Shown here: piece by piece, positions 55,817-64,000 of the stretch
Numbering within the stretch: the first letter of the stretch is position 1
Layout of the letters: every line of letters begins with the position of its first letter
Assembly: GCA_947258435.1 (NCBI GenBank)
Contig: CAMYID010000016.1
Span: forward strand, 1-64,000
DNA from: an uncultured Alphaproteobacteria bacterium
GTDB taxonomy: Bacteria; Pseudomonadota; Alphaproteobacteria; UBA11222
Direction of reading: 5' to 3'
DNA: 64,000 nt
The notes under the pieces: model-generated
Seen by the model: the letters and a program-made list of their open reading frames with translations, nothing else
Told to the model about the DNA's origin: nothing
Databases searched by the model: none
Made by a program: the position numbers and the translations under genes

Positions 55817-57229
55817 TGCACCATCATTGGAGTTCGGAGCCGGCAACCCGCCGCCGGCCAGTTGGCGTTTCTCGAAGGAGCGAATATATCCCTCCGTATC
55901 CTGCGGATCGAATATCCGGCCATCGAGAAACAGATCTGGTCCCATGACAATTTCCCGGCTCGCATCGCAGAGTGTCCAGGGACCGGAATTCTTCCCTTCC
56001 GTCTTGTAATCGTGAAGGGGGTAGTCGATGCCGACAGCTTCGGCTGCCTGGCGATAAATATCGGGGCGATAGATGTCGCGCGCCGCAGCCACAAGATCGC
56101 GTGCCCCGTCAAGCTGCCGCCAGCGCACCATCTGCGTCATAATCCAAAGCGCATGGGAGCGCCACGGAAAACCGGCGGCATAGCGGTGAAACACGTTGAA
56201 ATCGGCAAGCTGCACAGGCTCGGCCGCCTGCCCGTAGCGGAACGAACCCGCCATCGACATTTTGACCACATCGAAATCCGCATCGACATAGTCAGGTTGC
56301 GCGATAAGCCGGGCAACCTCCATCCTGTTTTCGGGCTGGTCTGCCCATTGCCCGGCCTGAATCAGCGCACGCAGCAAGGCCTGATGGGTGTTGGGAAAAT
56401 TTTCCGCCCAGTCACGGGTGACACCAAGCACTTTCTCGGGGCCGTTGTTCCAGATTTCATAACCGGTGATCACAACCTCGCCACTGCCACGCGCCACCGC
56501 TACTTCATTCCACGGCTCGCCCACGCAATAGCCATCGATATCGCCCGCTTCCAGATGCGCCACCATCTGCGAAGGCGGCACCACGACGATCCGCACATCG
56601 CGGTCAGGGTCGATGCCGCCCGCCGCCAACCAATAGCGTAGCTGGTAGTTATGTGTGGATACGGGGAAAACCACAGCAAAGGTCATCGGCCGCCGCCGTT
56701 CACCGACATAGGCAGCGCTTACATCGCGCAAGACACCCGCATCCAGCGGCCGCTGTGCCATCTGAGCGGGGCTGTGCGCGCGCAGCCGCTCGCACAGCGC
56801 GCGCGACAGGGTGATTGCATTGCCGTTCAGATCCAGGCTGAGCGCCGTAATCATCGAGGTCCGCACCGCGCCGATGCCAAGGCTTGCGGCAATCGGAATA
56901 CCCGCAAGCATCTGCGCGCCATCCAAGACACCAAGCGCAACCTTGTCGCGGATATTGGCCCAGGAGGGTTCCTTCGACAGCGAAACCTCAAGCCCCTCCT
57001 GCGCGAAAAACCCCTTCTCCACTGCCACCACCAGCGGTGCACAGTCAGTCAGCGGAATAAAGCCCAGCGAAACAAGCGTGCGCTCAGGCTTGCCGACAGC
57101 AGATCTGTCCCCGGTTTTCGACCTGATTTGACGGTCGGGGCCGGCAAGCGAAAGAGATGCGGCGGTCGGCAAGCGATGATCCGCCTCGGCAATATTCGCC
57201 CCACCCTCGCCCTGGTTCACCAAATCCAT
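55808..57229 (-). CDS. nasS: NasS nitrate sensor (NrtA-like, cytoplasmic)
   Basis: A 473-residue protein with the NrtA fold ([62 protein letters not shown]) but no signal peptide, so it stays in the cytoplasm. NasS binds nitrate and holds NasT inactive when nitrate is absent (established for Azotobacter and Paracoccus). It follows nasT by 2 bases. It is about 50 residues longer at the N-terminus (SLSLAGPDRQIRSKTGDRS) than the SBP core. Its stop codon forms part of hairpin P1. Confidence 0.94.
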   Translation of the reverse strand: MDLVNQGEGGANIAEADHRLPTAASLSLAGPDRQIRSKTGDRSAVGKPERTLVSLGFIPLTDCAPLVVAVEKGFFAQEGLEVSLSKEPSWANIRDKVALGVLDGAQMLAGIPIAASLGIGAVRTSMITALSLDLNGNAITLSRALCERLRAHSPAQMAQRPLDAGVLRDVSAAYVGERRRPMTFAVVFPVSTHNYQLRYWLAAGGIDPDRDVRIVVVPPSQMVAHLEAGDIDGYCVGEPWNEVAVARGSGEVVITGYEIWNNGPEKVLGVTRDWAENFPNTHQALLRALIQAGQWADQPENRMEVARLIAQPDYVDADFDVVKMSMAGSFRYGQAAEPVQLADFNVFHRYAAGFPWRSHALWIMTQMVRWRQLDGARDLVAAARDIYRPDIYRQAAEAVGIDYPLHDYKTEGKNSGPWTLCDASREIVMGPDLFLDGRIFDPQDTEGYIRSFEKRQLAGGGLPAPNSNDGAAQ

Positions 57230-57231
57230 TC

Positions 57232-57816
57232 CTACACCAACAAATCCGCAGCCGCGATAATGCTTTTTGCGACATCGACCAGCTTCATATTGCGATCCAT
57301 CGCCAGATCGCGCATGGCCTTATAGGCGGTTTCCTCGTCATAGCCGCGCCGGCTCATCAACAATCCCTTCGCGCGATCAATCGCTTTGCGATCGACAAGC
57401 GATTGCTGCGCCTGCCGCAACTCACCACGCAGATTTTCGATTTCGCGAAAGCGCGCAATGGCCACATCGACGACCGGCCGCACCCGGTCCAGTTGCAACC
57501 CCTTGACCACATAGGCGCTGACCCCCGCCGCCACAGCGTCGCGAATGGTCTCGGGTTCGCCTTCTTCGGCAAACATAACGATGGGGCGCGGACGCTCGGA
57601 CGTGATCGTACGCATATGCTCGATCGTGTCACGATTGGGGGAATCAAGATCGATAATGATGATATCGGGATTGCAGCGCTCGACCTGACTTTGCAGAACG
57701 CCGCAGAAATCTGTCGCCGAGCCAGGCCGGATATCGACCTCATACCCTTCAGAACGGAGCGCGGTCTCTACCATTTTTGCGCGCTCCTGATCATCGTCGA
57801 CCACTAATACCTTCAT
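57232..57816 (-). CDS. nasT: NasT ANTAR-domain response-regulator antiterminator
   Basis: A 194-residue protein with a receiver-like domain (VLVVDDDQERAKMVETAL, IIIDLDSPNRD, SAYVVKG) and a C-terminal ANTAR RNA-binding domain (AIDRAKGLLMSRRGYDEETAYKAMRDLAMDRNMKLVDVAKSII). Released from NasS by nitrate, it binds dual-hexaloop leader RNAs to allow nas expression. I chose ATG 57816; ATG 57846 is in frame but lies only about 12 bases after the predicted sigma-54 start site, and has a poor ribosome site. First gene of the nas operon. Confidence 0.94.
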   Translation of the reverse strand: MKVLVVDDDQERAKMVETALRSEGYEVDIRPGSATDFCGVLQSQVERCNPDIIIIDLDSPNRDTIEHMRTITSERPRPIVMFAEEGEPETIRDAVAAGVSAYVVKGLQLDRVRPVVDVAIARFREIENLRGELRQAQQSLVDRKAIDRAKGLLMSRRGYDEETAYKAMRDLAMDRNMKLVDVAKSIIAAADLLV

Positions 57817-57868
57817 CACCGAACCACAAATACGCCCCACAGACATCGCGGGGTAACAGCGCTAATTT

Positions 57869-57884
57869 TGCAAGAGCTGTGCCA
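57869..57884 (-). promoter_or_regulatory. Sigma-54 promoter of the nas operon
   Basis: Minus strand TGGCAC-AGCTC-TTGCA matches the -24/-12 consensus TGGCAC-N5-TTGCW exactly. It places the start site near 57858, just ahead of nasT. Sigma-54 control by NtrC under nitrogen limitation is usual for nas genes (established). A perfect NtrC-type site was not found, but palindromes lie 160 and 370 bases upstream. Confidence 0.85.
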
Positions 57885-58010
57885 CACGCTCCCCCCACAG
57901 GATATTACCTGGAAAATCGCTGTTTTCCGGGATTTCCGACGCAGCGACACCGGCGCGGCACAAGATGAGCTGCCCCAAACAGCTCCCCGCCATACAGCAA
58001 GTGCACAGAA

Positions 58011-58026
58011 ATTATGCATGCATAAT
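58011..58026. promoter_or_regulatory. 16-bp palindrome upstream of the nas promoter
   Basis: ATTATGCATGCATAAT is a perfect palindrome centred about 160 bases upstream of the predicted start site, in the distance range of sigma-54 enhancers. It is not an NtrC consensus (TGCAC...GTGCA). A related GGGCATTATGCCC dyad lies at 58186-58198. The 388-base gap 57847-58234 holds no gene I can support. Confidence 0.5.
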
Positions 58027-58218
58027 AAGGGGGCAGGCGCGCAATCAGGGGCCAGACGCGCCCAACGGCGCCGATCAATCCACGAAATTCCCGCTGCGTA
58101 TGCGAAGATTAATATCGCGGCGCACAACTCGCATGCCCCAGAATGACAAAAAATCGCGAAAACCCGCCGATCTCGGCAACTCCCGGGGCATTATGCCCAA
58201 ATTTTGAGCAATGCTGCT

Positions 58219-58235
58219 ATTGTGCAATGCACAAT
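58219..58235. promoter_or_regulatory. 17-bp palindrome at the end of the cyclase gene
   Basis: ATTGTGCA-A-TGCACAAT is a perfect dyad with one central base, touching the last codon of the adenylate cyclase gene. No T tract follows on the minus strand, so it is not an obvious terminator. It could be a protein-binding site for the nas region. Confidence 0.4.
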
Positions 58236-60535
58236 CACTTGCTTTCCATGATCCAGACGCCATCCCAGTCATCGCCCGGGGGATTTGCAATCAGCTGTTG
58301 CGACCGGTCGATATAGAGCTGCGACGCCTTGTCCCCGGCATGCAGCGCCAGCGCCGCCTCGAATTCACGGATCGCCTCGGGCCAGTTGCGCGCACGATAC
58401 AGGCCAAGTCCATCCCGGAAACGATTGCAGACATCCACGACATTGGGGAATTCCTCTTCGCCATAGACATCCATCACCTCATAGATCGCGACCGGTTCGG
58501 TCTTGCCTTTCACGACAAGCCGATCAACTTCGCGCATCCGATAGGTGCCGCGCAGCCCGTTATAGGTAAATTCACTGATCAGAACGTGCGCGCCATATTG
58601 CTTGGTCGCGCTTTCAAGGCGGGCCGCAAGATTCACCGCATCGCCGATGACCGTATAATCCATTCGCTTGGGGGAACCGACATTACCCGACACCACATTG
58701 CCGGTGTTCAGCCCGATGCCGATGGAAATGCCACGTTTGCCATCCTGTTCCTGCTGCCTGTTGAATTCCTCAAGCCGATGCATCATCTGAATTGCCGTTC
58801 GCACCGCACGATCGGGATCATCCTCATGCGGCAGCGGCGTTCCGAATATCGCCATGATCGCATCGCCGATAAACTTGTCGAGCATACCGCCCTCATCAGC
58901 GATACAATCCACCATCTCTGTGAAGTAATCATTCAGCAGACTGACAATACCCTGCGCGCCAAGCTCCTCGGACAGGGTGGTAAAGCTGCGGATATCGCTG
59001 AACATCACGGTAGCTTCACTGCTCGCACCGCCCAGAATCTCCGTCCCACCGGCTTTCAGCAACTGGTCGGCAACCGTTGCATCCATATACCGCGCCATGG
59101 TGGAGCGCACACGCTTTTCGCTGGAGATATCTTCCATCATCAGCATGCAGCCCAGATTGTCTTCCTCATCATTGGTCAGAGGTTGAATAGTCAGATTGAT
59201 CGACAGCGTTTCCTCACCGAATTCGGCGCTCGCATCGAGCACATTCATCGTATCCTGAGTTTCGGCAACATTTTTCAGCCCGTCGAAAATCCAGCTATTG
59301 GCATCGCTGAAAAAGGCTTCGGCTTCCGCCCCGACGACATCCTCCTCCGCAACCTTCATGATTCGCGCGCCGGCCGAATTGCAGGTCACGACCTTCAGCT
59401 CGTCATCGAAGGTAAGCACCGCGCTCGACATGCTTTCGAGCATGCTCTCATTATAGTTCTTCATGGCCTGCACGTCGGAGAACAGCTTGGCATTCTCAAG
59501 TGCCATGGAAATCTGCGATGTAAAGGCCTTCAGCCGTGCTTCATCTTCTGTCGTGAAGGGGCCGCCGCGCTTGTTGAGAACCTGGGTGACGCCGATAATT
59601 TTCCCTTCCTTGTTCGCAACCGGCACACACAGGATCGAGCGCGTGAAATAGCCTGTCTGCTTGTCAAAACTGGGGTTGAAGCGCAGATCGGCATAGGCAT
59701 GGGGAATATTTACCGTTTCGCCACTGGTGAAAACGGTACCCGCAATACCGACACTATTGGGAATGCGGATGGTTGAGGTTTCAAGCCCCTGCCCGATATG
59801 GGTGAACAGTTCCTGCGTCTTCTCATCATTGAGAAACAGGCTGGTTCTGTCCGCCTCCAGCAGGGTCGTGATTGCATTGATGATCATCTGCAACAAGGGG
59901 CCGAGATTGATTTCGGATGCCACACCGGCAACGATATTCAGGAAATCAGCTTCCTGCGCGCGGGCATCCTCCATCCGCTGCATATAAATCGTGTTCTGAA
60001 TGGTGATCGACGCCTGCTGCGAGATAGCCTCAAGCAACCGCAAATCCGCCTGGGTGAAGGTGCCATGCCGGCTGTTCAGCGCCTGGGCAACGCCGATCGT
60101 TTCCCCATCGAGCGTCCGCACCGGCGCACAGCAAATGTTTTGCGTCCGGAAGCCGGTCGCCTGGTCGACCGAGGCGTCAAATCGCGGGTCCGCGTAAGGG
60201 TCCTCGATCAGAACCGATTCTCCGGAGGTAAACACGTAACCGGCAACGCCCTTATCGCGTTCGAGCCGGATTTCACGATTGATATTGCCCTGCGCGACAT
60301 GAGAATAAAGTTCGTCATTCACCGTGTCATAAAGAAACAGGGTGCCGCGCTCCGCCCCCAGCGCTTCGGCCAGCGCATCGACGAGCACAATCAGCTGCTG
60401 ATCGAGCGAACGGAACGTCGCAATGCGGTTTGAAATCGACAGCAAGGTCTGCGGCACATTGCTGTGCCGGTCATGATCGGGCAGCGCCTGCATCGGTTCG
60501 ACAGGTGCAAGTTCTGTTACACTTCCTTCCGCCAT
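58235..60535 (-). CDS. Adenylate cyclase with two GAF domains and a PAS-like domain
   Basis: A 766-residue soluble signalling enzyme. Two GAF domains (about 30-180 and 205-355) sense small ligands, a PAS-like region (about 365-480) follows, then a class III cyclase domain (about 495-685). The metal Asp residues are in VMFSDIRSFT and GDAIMAIFG. Lys in MLDKFIGD and Asp in DYTVIGDAVNLAARLES match ATP specificity. A short TPR-like tail (FRDGLGLYRARNWPEAIREFEAAL) ends it. It probably makes cAMP in response to GAF-bound ligands. The coiled-coil gene 42 bases upstream is likely co-transcribed. Confidence 0.92.
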   Translation of the reverse strand: MAEGSVTELAPVEPMQALPDHDRHSNVPQTLLSISNRIATFRSLDQQLIVLVDALAEALGAERGTLFLYDTVNDELYSHVAQGNINREIRLERDKGVAGYVFTSGESVLIEDPYADPRFDASVDQATGFRTQNICCAPVRTLDGETIGVAQALNSRHGTFTQADLRLLEAISQQASITIQNTIYMQRMEDARAQEADFLNIVAGVASEINLGPLLQMIINAITTLLEADRTSLFLNDEKTQELFTHIGQGLETSTIRIPNSVGIAGTVFTSGETVNIPHAYADLRFNPSFDKQTGYFTRSILCVPVANKEGKIIGVTQVLNKRGGPFTTEDEARLKAFTSQISMALENAKLFSDVQAMKNYNESMLESMSSAVLTFDDELKVVTCNSAGARIMKVAEEDVVGAEAEAFFSDANSWIFDGLKNVAETQDTMNVLDASAEFGEETLSINLTIQPLTNDEEDNLGCMLMMEDISSEKRVRSTMARYMDATVADQLLKAGGTEILGGASSEATVMFSDIRSFTTLSEELGAQGIVSLLNDYFTEMVDCIADEGGMLDKFIGDAIMAIFGTPLPHEDDPDRAVRTAIQMMHRLEEFNRQQEQDGKRGISIGIGLNTGNVVSGNVGSPKRMDYTVIGDAVNLAARLESATKQYGAHVLISEFTYNGLRGTYRMREVDRLVVKGKTEPVAIYEVMDVYGEEEFPNVVDVCNRFRDGLGLYRARNWPEAIREFEAALALHAGDKASQLYIDRSQQLIANPPGDDWDGVWIMESK

Positions 60536-60577
60536 GCTCTCGCCATTTCTTTTTGTTTTCGCTGCCCGTCTGGGCTT

Positions 60578-61024
60578 TTACGCGTCGGTCAGTTCCAGCC
60601 GGTCGCGCAATTCATGGATCGTTTGCTGTAACATCCGCACTTCCTGGCGCCATTTGAACCGCTCTTCCTCAAGTGTGACATCCGCTGTCACCGCCTGCTT
60701 TTCCATATCCTCCCGGATGCACTGAATTTGTTCGTGCAACTGGCGGATTTCACGGTGCGATGCGCTGGCGGCTTCCTGCATCCGGATGGAATATTCTTCC
60801 TGCTTTGCCTCCAGCGTATCGCGCAACGCCGAAATGGTTCCCTGCAGCTGTCGGTTTTCCTGACTAAGCGGACGCAACGCATCGCTCTGATTAAGCTGTT
60901 GCGCGGCCTGCTGCTCCTCAAGCTGTTCGCGCAGCACAATAACCGTCCGCCGCAGATGCCGGATTTCAGCCTCTGCCTTGGTCAGCTGGTCGCGCACGGC
61001 ATCCAGTTCAGTTTCAGCCGACAT
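60578..61024 (-). CDS. Coiled-coil protein paired with the adenylate cyclase
   Basis: A 148-residue protein that is almost entirely predicted coiled coil: heptads run from LDAVRDQLTKAEAEIRHLRR to MLQQTIHELRDRLEL. It has no signal peptide, no membrane segment and no other domain. ATG 61024 is preceded by AAGAGA; the longer extension to 61075 is low quality. It precedes the cyclase gene on the same strand by 42 bases, so the two may form a complex. I do not recognise a family. Confidence 0.7.
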   Translation of the reverse strand: MSAETELDAVRDQLTKAEAEIRHLRRTVIVLREQLEEQQAAQQLNQSDALRPLSQENRQLQGTISALRDTLEAKQEEYSIRMQEAASASHREIRQLHEQIQCIREDMEKQAVTADVTLEEERFKWRQEVRMLQQTIHELRDRLELTDA

Positions 61025-61180
61025 TCTCTTATTCCCAACCGGCAGGCAAAACAGCCGCAGCAGCCACCAGGCCATTGCGGATCACCTCAATCAAAAAATC
61101 GTGCCGCGCATCCTTGCCTCGGCACATTGAGGTGCATACTTCGCCAAATTTCGACGAAGTTATACTAAATTTTACTTAAA

Positions 61181-61666
61181 TCAGATCAAAAACGAAAGGT
61201 TGGCGATCGGCTCGTCCGCATCGACCAGCAGAATTTTCTTGCTACACAGCCGCAGCTTGCCCCCTTCGCGACGCAACCGGTAGATCGCGCGCCCGCCCCA
61301 CAGGTTCATATTGCGCGTCGACTGCACCGCCAGCTCCATCAGCATGAAATTCGCCGCCGCCTCATATTCATCGTCCGACATCTTTTCGATTTCGATATTG
61401 GACAGGACACGGCGCATGGGCGATGCAGGTGTCTGACTATAGCGCACACCGGATTTAAGCTGCCTGATACGCGTGGCGATCCGGGTCCGGTTATCGTAGA
61501 TATGCGAAACCTCCGTTTCCGGGTCGGCATCGGGCCGGGTCGGCACCCAATAAAGGGCATCATCGGCCCATAATGCTTCCCACCCGTCATAATCGGACTC
61601 GTCGGCCAGACGCGCTTCCTTGAACAAAAATGCCTCGACTTCCCGGCATTCACTCTCTGACAACAT
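61181..61666 (-). CDS. Aromatic-ring-hydroxylating dioxygenase beta subunit
   Basis: A 161-residue small subunit of the Rieske non-haem iron oxygenase family. The SnoaL-like alpha+beta fold begins ECREVEAFLFKEARLADESDYDGWEALWADDALYWVP and includes SNIEIEKMSDDEYEAAANFML. It has no cofactor and shapes the alpha3beta3 hexamer. It lies 14 bases downstream of the alpha subunit gene. Substrate unknown. Confidence 0.9.
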   Translation of the reverse strand: MLSESECREVEAFLFKEARLADESDYDGWEALWADDALYWVPTRPDADPETEVSHIYDNRTRIATRIRQLKSGVRYSQTPASPMRRVLSNIEIEKMSDDEYEAAANFMLMELAVQSTRNMNLWGGRAIYRLRREGGKLRLCSKKILLVDADEPIANLSFLI

Positions 61667-61680
61667 AATATCCCTGCCCC

Positions 61681-62949
61681 TTATGCCGCTTCGGACATGA
61701 CGGACAGGTAGTGCCGCCAGAATGCGCGATTTGTGGTTTCATCAGAGACAACCGAACTCAAAAGGCCCGAAGCCTCGTCCACCTGCTCGCGCCCCATGCC
61801 GCGCCGGAGATCGAGCCATTCGGGATACTGCGCCGCCAGCCCAAGCTGGTTACGCTCGGCCATGCAGGCATCCTCGGGCAGCAGGAACGACCCCGGCCCC
61901 ATCGCGCCTTCTGTCTGGCGGATGGCGCGCGCATTGATTTCCGGCGCGCCCTTCAGCAGCATCGGCGTGTAATACTGCACGACCTCATTGGTGCTGACCG
62001 GGTAGAAGTAGGTGATATTGAGTTCCGCCAGGAACAGGTTGGGAAAAATGATGGCATGCGGCGGCCCGTCCATCATGCGCTCATTTGCAACTTCATCGCC
62101 GTAAGTCTCGCGCATGGCGGCCACATAATTGGGCAATTTCTTGGGTGAGGTGCCACCAAACCACAGGAACGGCATCCCCATCATCTTGTAACGCGGCGCG
62201 AAATCGAGCTCGGTATGCCCGCCGCCCCAATCGCGGATGAGCGAGGGATCGCCCTTCTCATCGTTGAACGCAAGAGAATCGGCAACTCCCGTCGCGCGCA
62301 ACAGGGAGGCATGGGTCGTCACCACATGATAGCCGTCGGTATTGTTCTCAGGCAGCATCTTCCAGTTTGCCTTGAAGCGGTGCTTCAGCCAGCCGGCACT
62401 CAGATCCACCTCCCCCTCGGGCGACAGATCCGCCGCCCGGTCGAGCAAAATCTTCGCATCCCCCAGATATTCCTCAAAGCTCATGCCCTCGCGGGCCAGC
62501 GAGGCGAAGATGAAACCGCGGTGAATACCGACGCGCGGCACCTCGGCCAGCGACAACGCCTCCCTGTCGAAGCTGTCCCCCATGCCGCCGGGCATCGGCA
62601 TGCCGCGCAATTCCCCGCCAATGCCAAAGCTCCAGCCGTGATAGGGGCAGGTAAAGCTGTTGGCGTTGCCGCGCGTGCGTGTGCACAGAAGATTACCACG
62701 ATGCGTGCAGCGATTAAGAAACAGCTTCACCCCGTCGCGGGGGGTATGCAGGATGAGGACAGGCTGACGCCCGATCTGTCGACGCGCGAAATCACCGATA
62801 TTGGGCACCTCACTCGTGTGCCCGACAAATACCCACCCTTTATGGAAGATGTTTTCCATCTCATCTTCAAAAATCGCGGGATCAATATAGAGCGATCCAT
62901 GCACACGATCTGGATGGATCAGCGCATCATAAGCAACCTTCGCCGCCAT
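61681..62949 (-). CDS. Rieske ring-hydroxylating oxygenase alpha subunit
   Basis: A 422-residue catalytic subunit. The Rieske cluster motif is C81-x-H83...C101-x2-H104 (NRCTHRGNLLC, TCPYHGWSF). Mononuclear iron ligands are His208 and His213 in NNTDGYHVVTTHASLL, with Asp205 as the electron bridge. The third ligand is probably Asp in LLPEDACMAE. It dihydroxylates or demethylates an aromatic or related compound using electrons from a reductase/ferredoxin encoded elsewhere. GGGAGAG precedes ATG 62949. It resembles benzoate/anthranilate or broader aryl oxygenases, no closer call possible. Confidence 0.93.
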   Translation of the reverse strand: MAAKVAYDALIHPDRVHGSLYIDPAIFEDEMENIFHKGWVFVGHTSEVPNIGDFARRQIGRQPVLILHTPRDGVKLFLNRCTHRGNLLCTRTRGNANSFTCPYHGWSFGIGGELRGMPMPGGMGDSFDREALSLAEVPRVGIHRGFIFASLAREGMSFEEYLGDAKILLDRAADLSPEGEVDLSAGWLKHRFKANWKMLPENNTDGYHVVTTHASLLRATGVADSLAFNDEKGDPSLIRDWGGGHTELDFAPRYKMMGMPFLWFGGTSPKKLPNYVAAMRETYGDEVANERMMDGPPHAIIFPNLFLAELNITYFYPVSTNEVVQYYTPMLLKGAPEINARAIRQTEGAMGPGSFLLPEDACMAERNQLGLAAQYPEWLDLRRGMGREQVDEASGLLSSVVSDETTNRAFWRHYLSVMSEAA

Positions 62950-63116
62950 CGAACTCTCCCTGACTTGATTATTATCTCTTATCATGATTTTAGACTGCGT
63001 ACCGCGAACTGCCAAGGACGCATTGGCCCGCAATGCGTGACAGATTGACCCGCACCGCCGGTTGACCGATAAGAGAGGGTCAACGCCCCTTCTTTGAGCG
63101 ACCAGACCCGCGCACC

Positions 63117-64000
63117 ATGGCAGAAAATCGTCAGACAAGCGATACCGATACACAACCGCTGCTGCCCGAGCTTGCCCTGCCGCAGGATGCGCAATCGGGC
63201 GTCTGGCCCGCGCAGCGGCTCAAGGCGGCCTTCGCACGCGGTGAAATTCAGGCGGCCGAGGCCCCCGACCCGCAGCAGATCCAGCCCGCCAGTATCGATC
63301 TGCGCCTTGGCCCGGTTGCCTATGAGATCGCGGCAAGCTTTCTGCCCGGACCGCGCCTGACCGTGCGCGACAAGCTGCCACTTGTTACACGGCGCAAAAT
63401 CAATCTGGAAGTCGGCGCGGTACTGCAGACCGGACATGTTTATCTCGTACCGCTGATGGAGACGCTGCAACTGCGCAAACGCATCTCCGGTGTCGCCAAC
63501 CCGAAAAGCTCAACCGGGCGGCTTGACGTCTTCTGCCGGGTGATTACCGATTATGGTGTGGAGTTTGACCAGATTCCCGAACGCTATTCCGGTCCGCTAT
63601 GGCTTGAGATTGCACCCCGGTCTTTCAATGTCAAAGTGCGCCAGGGCAGCCGGCTTGCACAGCTGCGCCTCAAATCGGGCACCCCGCCTTCAAGCAACGC
63701 CTTTATCCGCCGGCTCGACGAGGAGGTCCGGATCGTGCGCGACGAAGACGGGCCGGCCAATGTAAAAGAGGGCGCGATTGCCCTGTCGGTCGATATTTCC
63801 GCGACTGGTGACAGTGACCTGATCGGCTACAAAGCCCGCAAGGTCAGCGCGGAAATCGATATCGACAAAGTCGGTCACTACGATGTCGACGCCTTCTGGG
63901 AACGGGTGTTCCTGCCAAAGGAAGGCGGTCTTATTCTGTATCCGGATGAGTTTCATATTCTGGCGACCAAGGAAAAGGTGGCGGTCCCCGATGACCTGGC
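63117..64000 (+). CDS. dcd: 2'-Deoxycytidine 5'-triphosphate deaminase, long form (3' end cut by window)
   Basis: An open frame of 294 codons runs from ATG 63117 to the window end without a stop. The sequence ASIDLRLGPVAYEI matches the Dcd trimer motif, and RISGVANPKSSTGRLDVFCRVITDYG is the nucleotide-binding/catalytic region. A second Dcd-like segment begins near residue 235 (GAIALSVDISATG...LYPDEFHILATKE), as in the two-domain proteins of about 360 residues found in Alphaproteobacteria. It makes dUTP from dCTP for dTMP synthesis. It is divergent from the oxygenase gene. Confidence 0.88.
   Translation, partial: MAENRQTSDTDTQPLLPELALPQDAQSGVWPAQRLKAAFARGEIQAAEAPDPQQIQPASIDLRLGPVAYEIAASFLPGPRLTVRDKLPLVTRRKINLEVGAVLQTGHVYLVPLMETLQLRKRISGVANPKSSTGRLDVFCRVITDYGVEFDQIPERYSGPLWLEIAPRSFNVKVRQGSRLAQLRLKSGTPPSSNAFIRRLDEEVRIVRDEDGPANVKEGAIALSVDISATGDSDLIGYKARKVSAEIDIDKVGHYDVDAFWERVFLPKEGGLILYPDEFHILATKEKVAVPDDL

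Noticed and set aside
58211-59776. A 521-codon open frame antisense to the adenylate cyclase
   Set aside because: The minus-strand gene has GAF, PAS and cyclase motifs; the antisense frame has none and composition typical of a shadow.

Overview
The window looks like chromosomal DNA of a free-living, metabolically versatile alphaproteobacterium. Evidence: GC-rich DNA with long antisense shadow ORFs; an ethylmalonyl-CoA pathway gene pair (ecm/ccr); an NDUFS4-type complex I accessory protein and a DUF2794 protein, both typical of Alphaproteobacteria; a small SRP RNA directly before dnaX-ybaB-recR; and the def-fmt-truA-dapE-dapD neighbourhood. I cannot fix the order or genus from sequence alone. 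No transposase, integrase, phage gene or CRISPR array was seen.

Layout. 0-6 kb: MFS transporter, SDR enzyme, enolase, hotdog thioesterase, and a three-gene membrane protein/ECF sigma/membrane protein set. 6-11 kb: divergent ecm and ccr around an inverted-repeat control region, a TauD-type dioxygenase and tRNA-Arg(UCU). 11-17 kb: NDUFS4-like protein, pterin dehydratase, RNA 2',3'-cyclic phosphodiesterase, a TesA-type esterase divergent from an ABC ATPase/permease pair, and a Bax-inhibitor-1 protein. 17-32 kb: DUF2794 protein, polysaccharide flippase, and lipid or xenobiotic catabolism genes (acyl-CoA dehydrogenase, D-aminoacylase-type amidohydrolase, ferritin-like di-iron protein, acyl-CoA ligase, NUDIX, HCCA-isomerase-like, MaoC hydratase, thioesterase), plus a small copper-handling operon. 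32-44 kb: housekeeping block (nudC, SRP RNA, dnaX, ybaB, recR, rmuC, def, fmt, SDR, beta-hydroxyacid dehydrogenase, truA, a Yip1-like membrane protein, dapE, dapD).

44.5-57.9 kb, minus strand, is a complete nitrate assimilation locus read in the order nasT-nasS-nirB-nirD-nasA-porin-nrtA-nrtB-nrtCD. The porin and the NrtABC-type importer bring nitrate in, NasA reduces it to nitrite, and NirBD reduces nitrite to ammonium. Two control layers can be read in the DNA. A near-perfect sigma-54 promoter (TGGCAC-N5-TTGCA) precedes nasT. Between nasS and nirB lie two 4-bp-stem hairpins whose six-base loops carry A at position 1 and G at position 4. This is the dual-hexaloop RNA recognised by ANTAR proteins, and NasT is an ANTAR protein. 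The first hairpin loop contains the nasS stop codon.

58-64 kb: a GAF-GAF-PAS class III adenylate cyclase preceded by a coiled-coil protein, a two-subunit Rieske ring-hydroxylating oxygenase without its own electron-transfer partners, and the start of a long-form dCTP deaminase cut by the window end.

I see no obvious novel defence or mobile system. The points most worth a second look are the nas RNA switch, the di-iron protein of unknown substrate, two arrays of short phased repeats (12 bp before the 39-kb SDR, 14 bp between recR and rmuC), the ecm/ccr inverted repeat, and a gene that may start at AUA.
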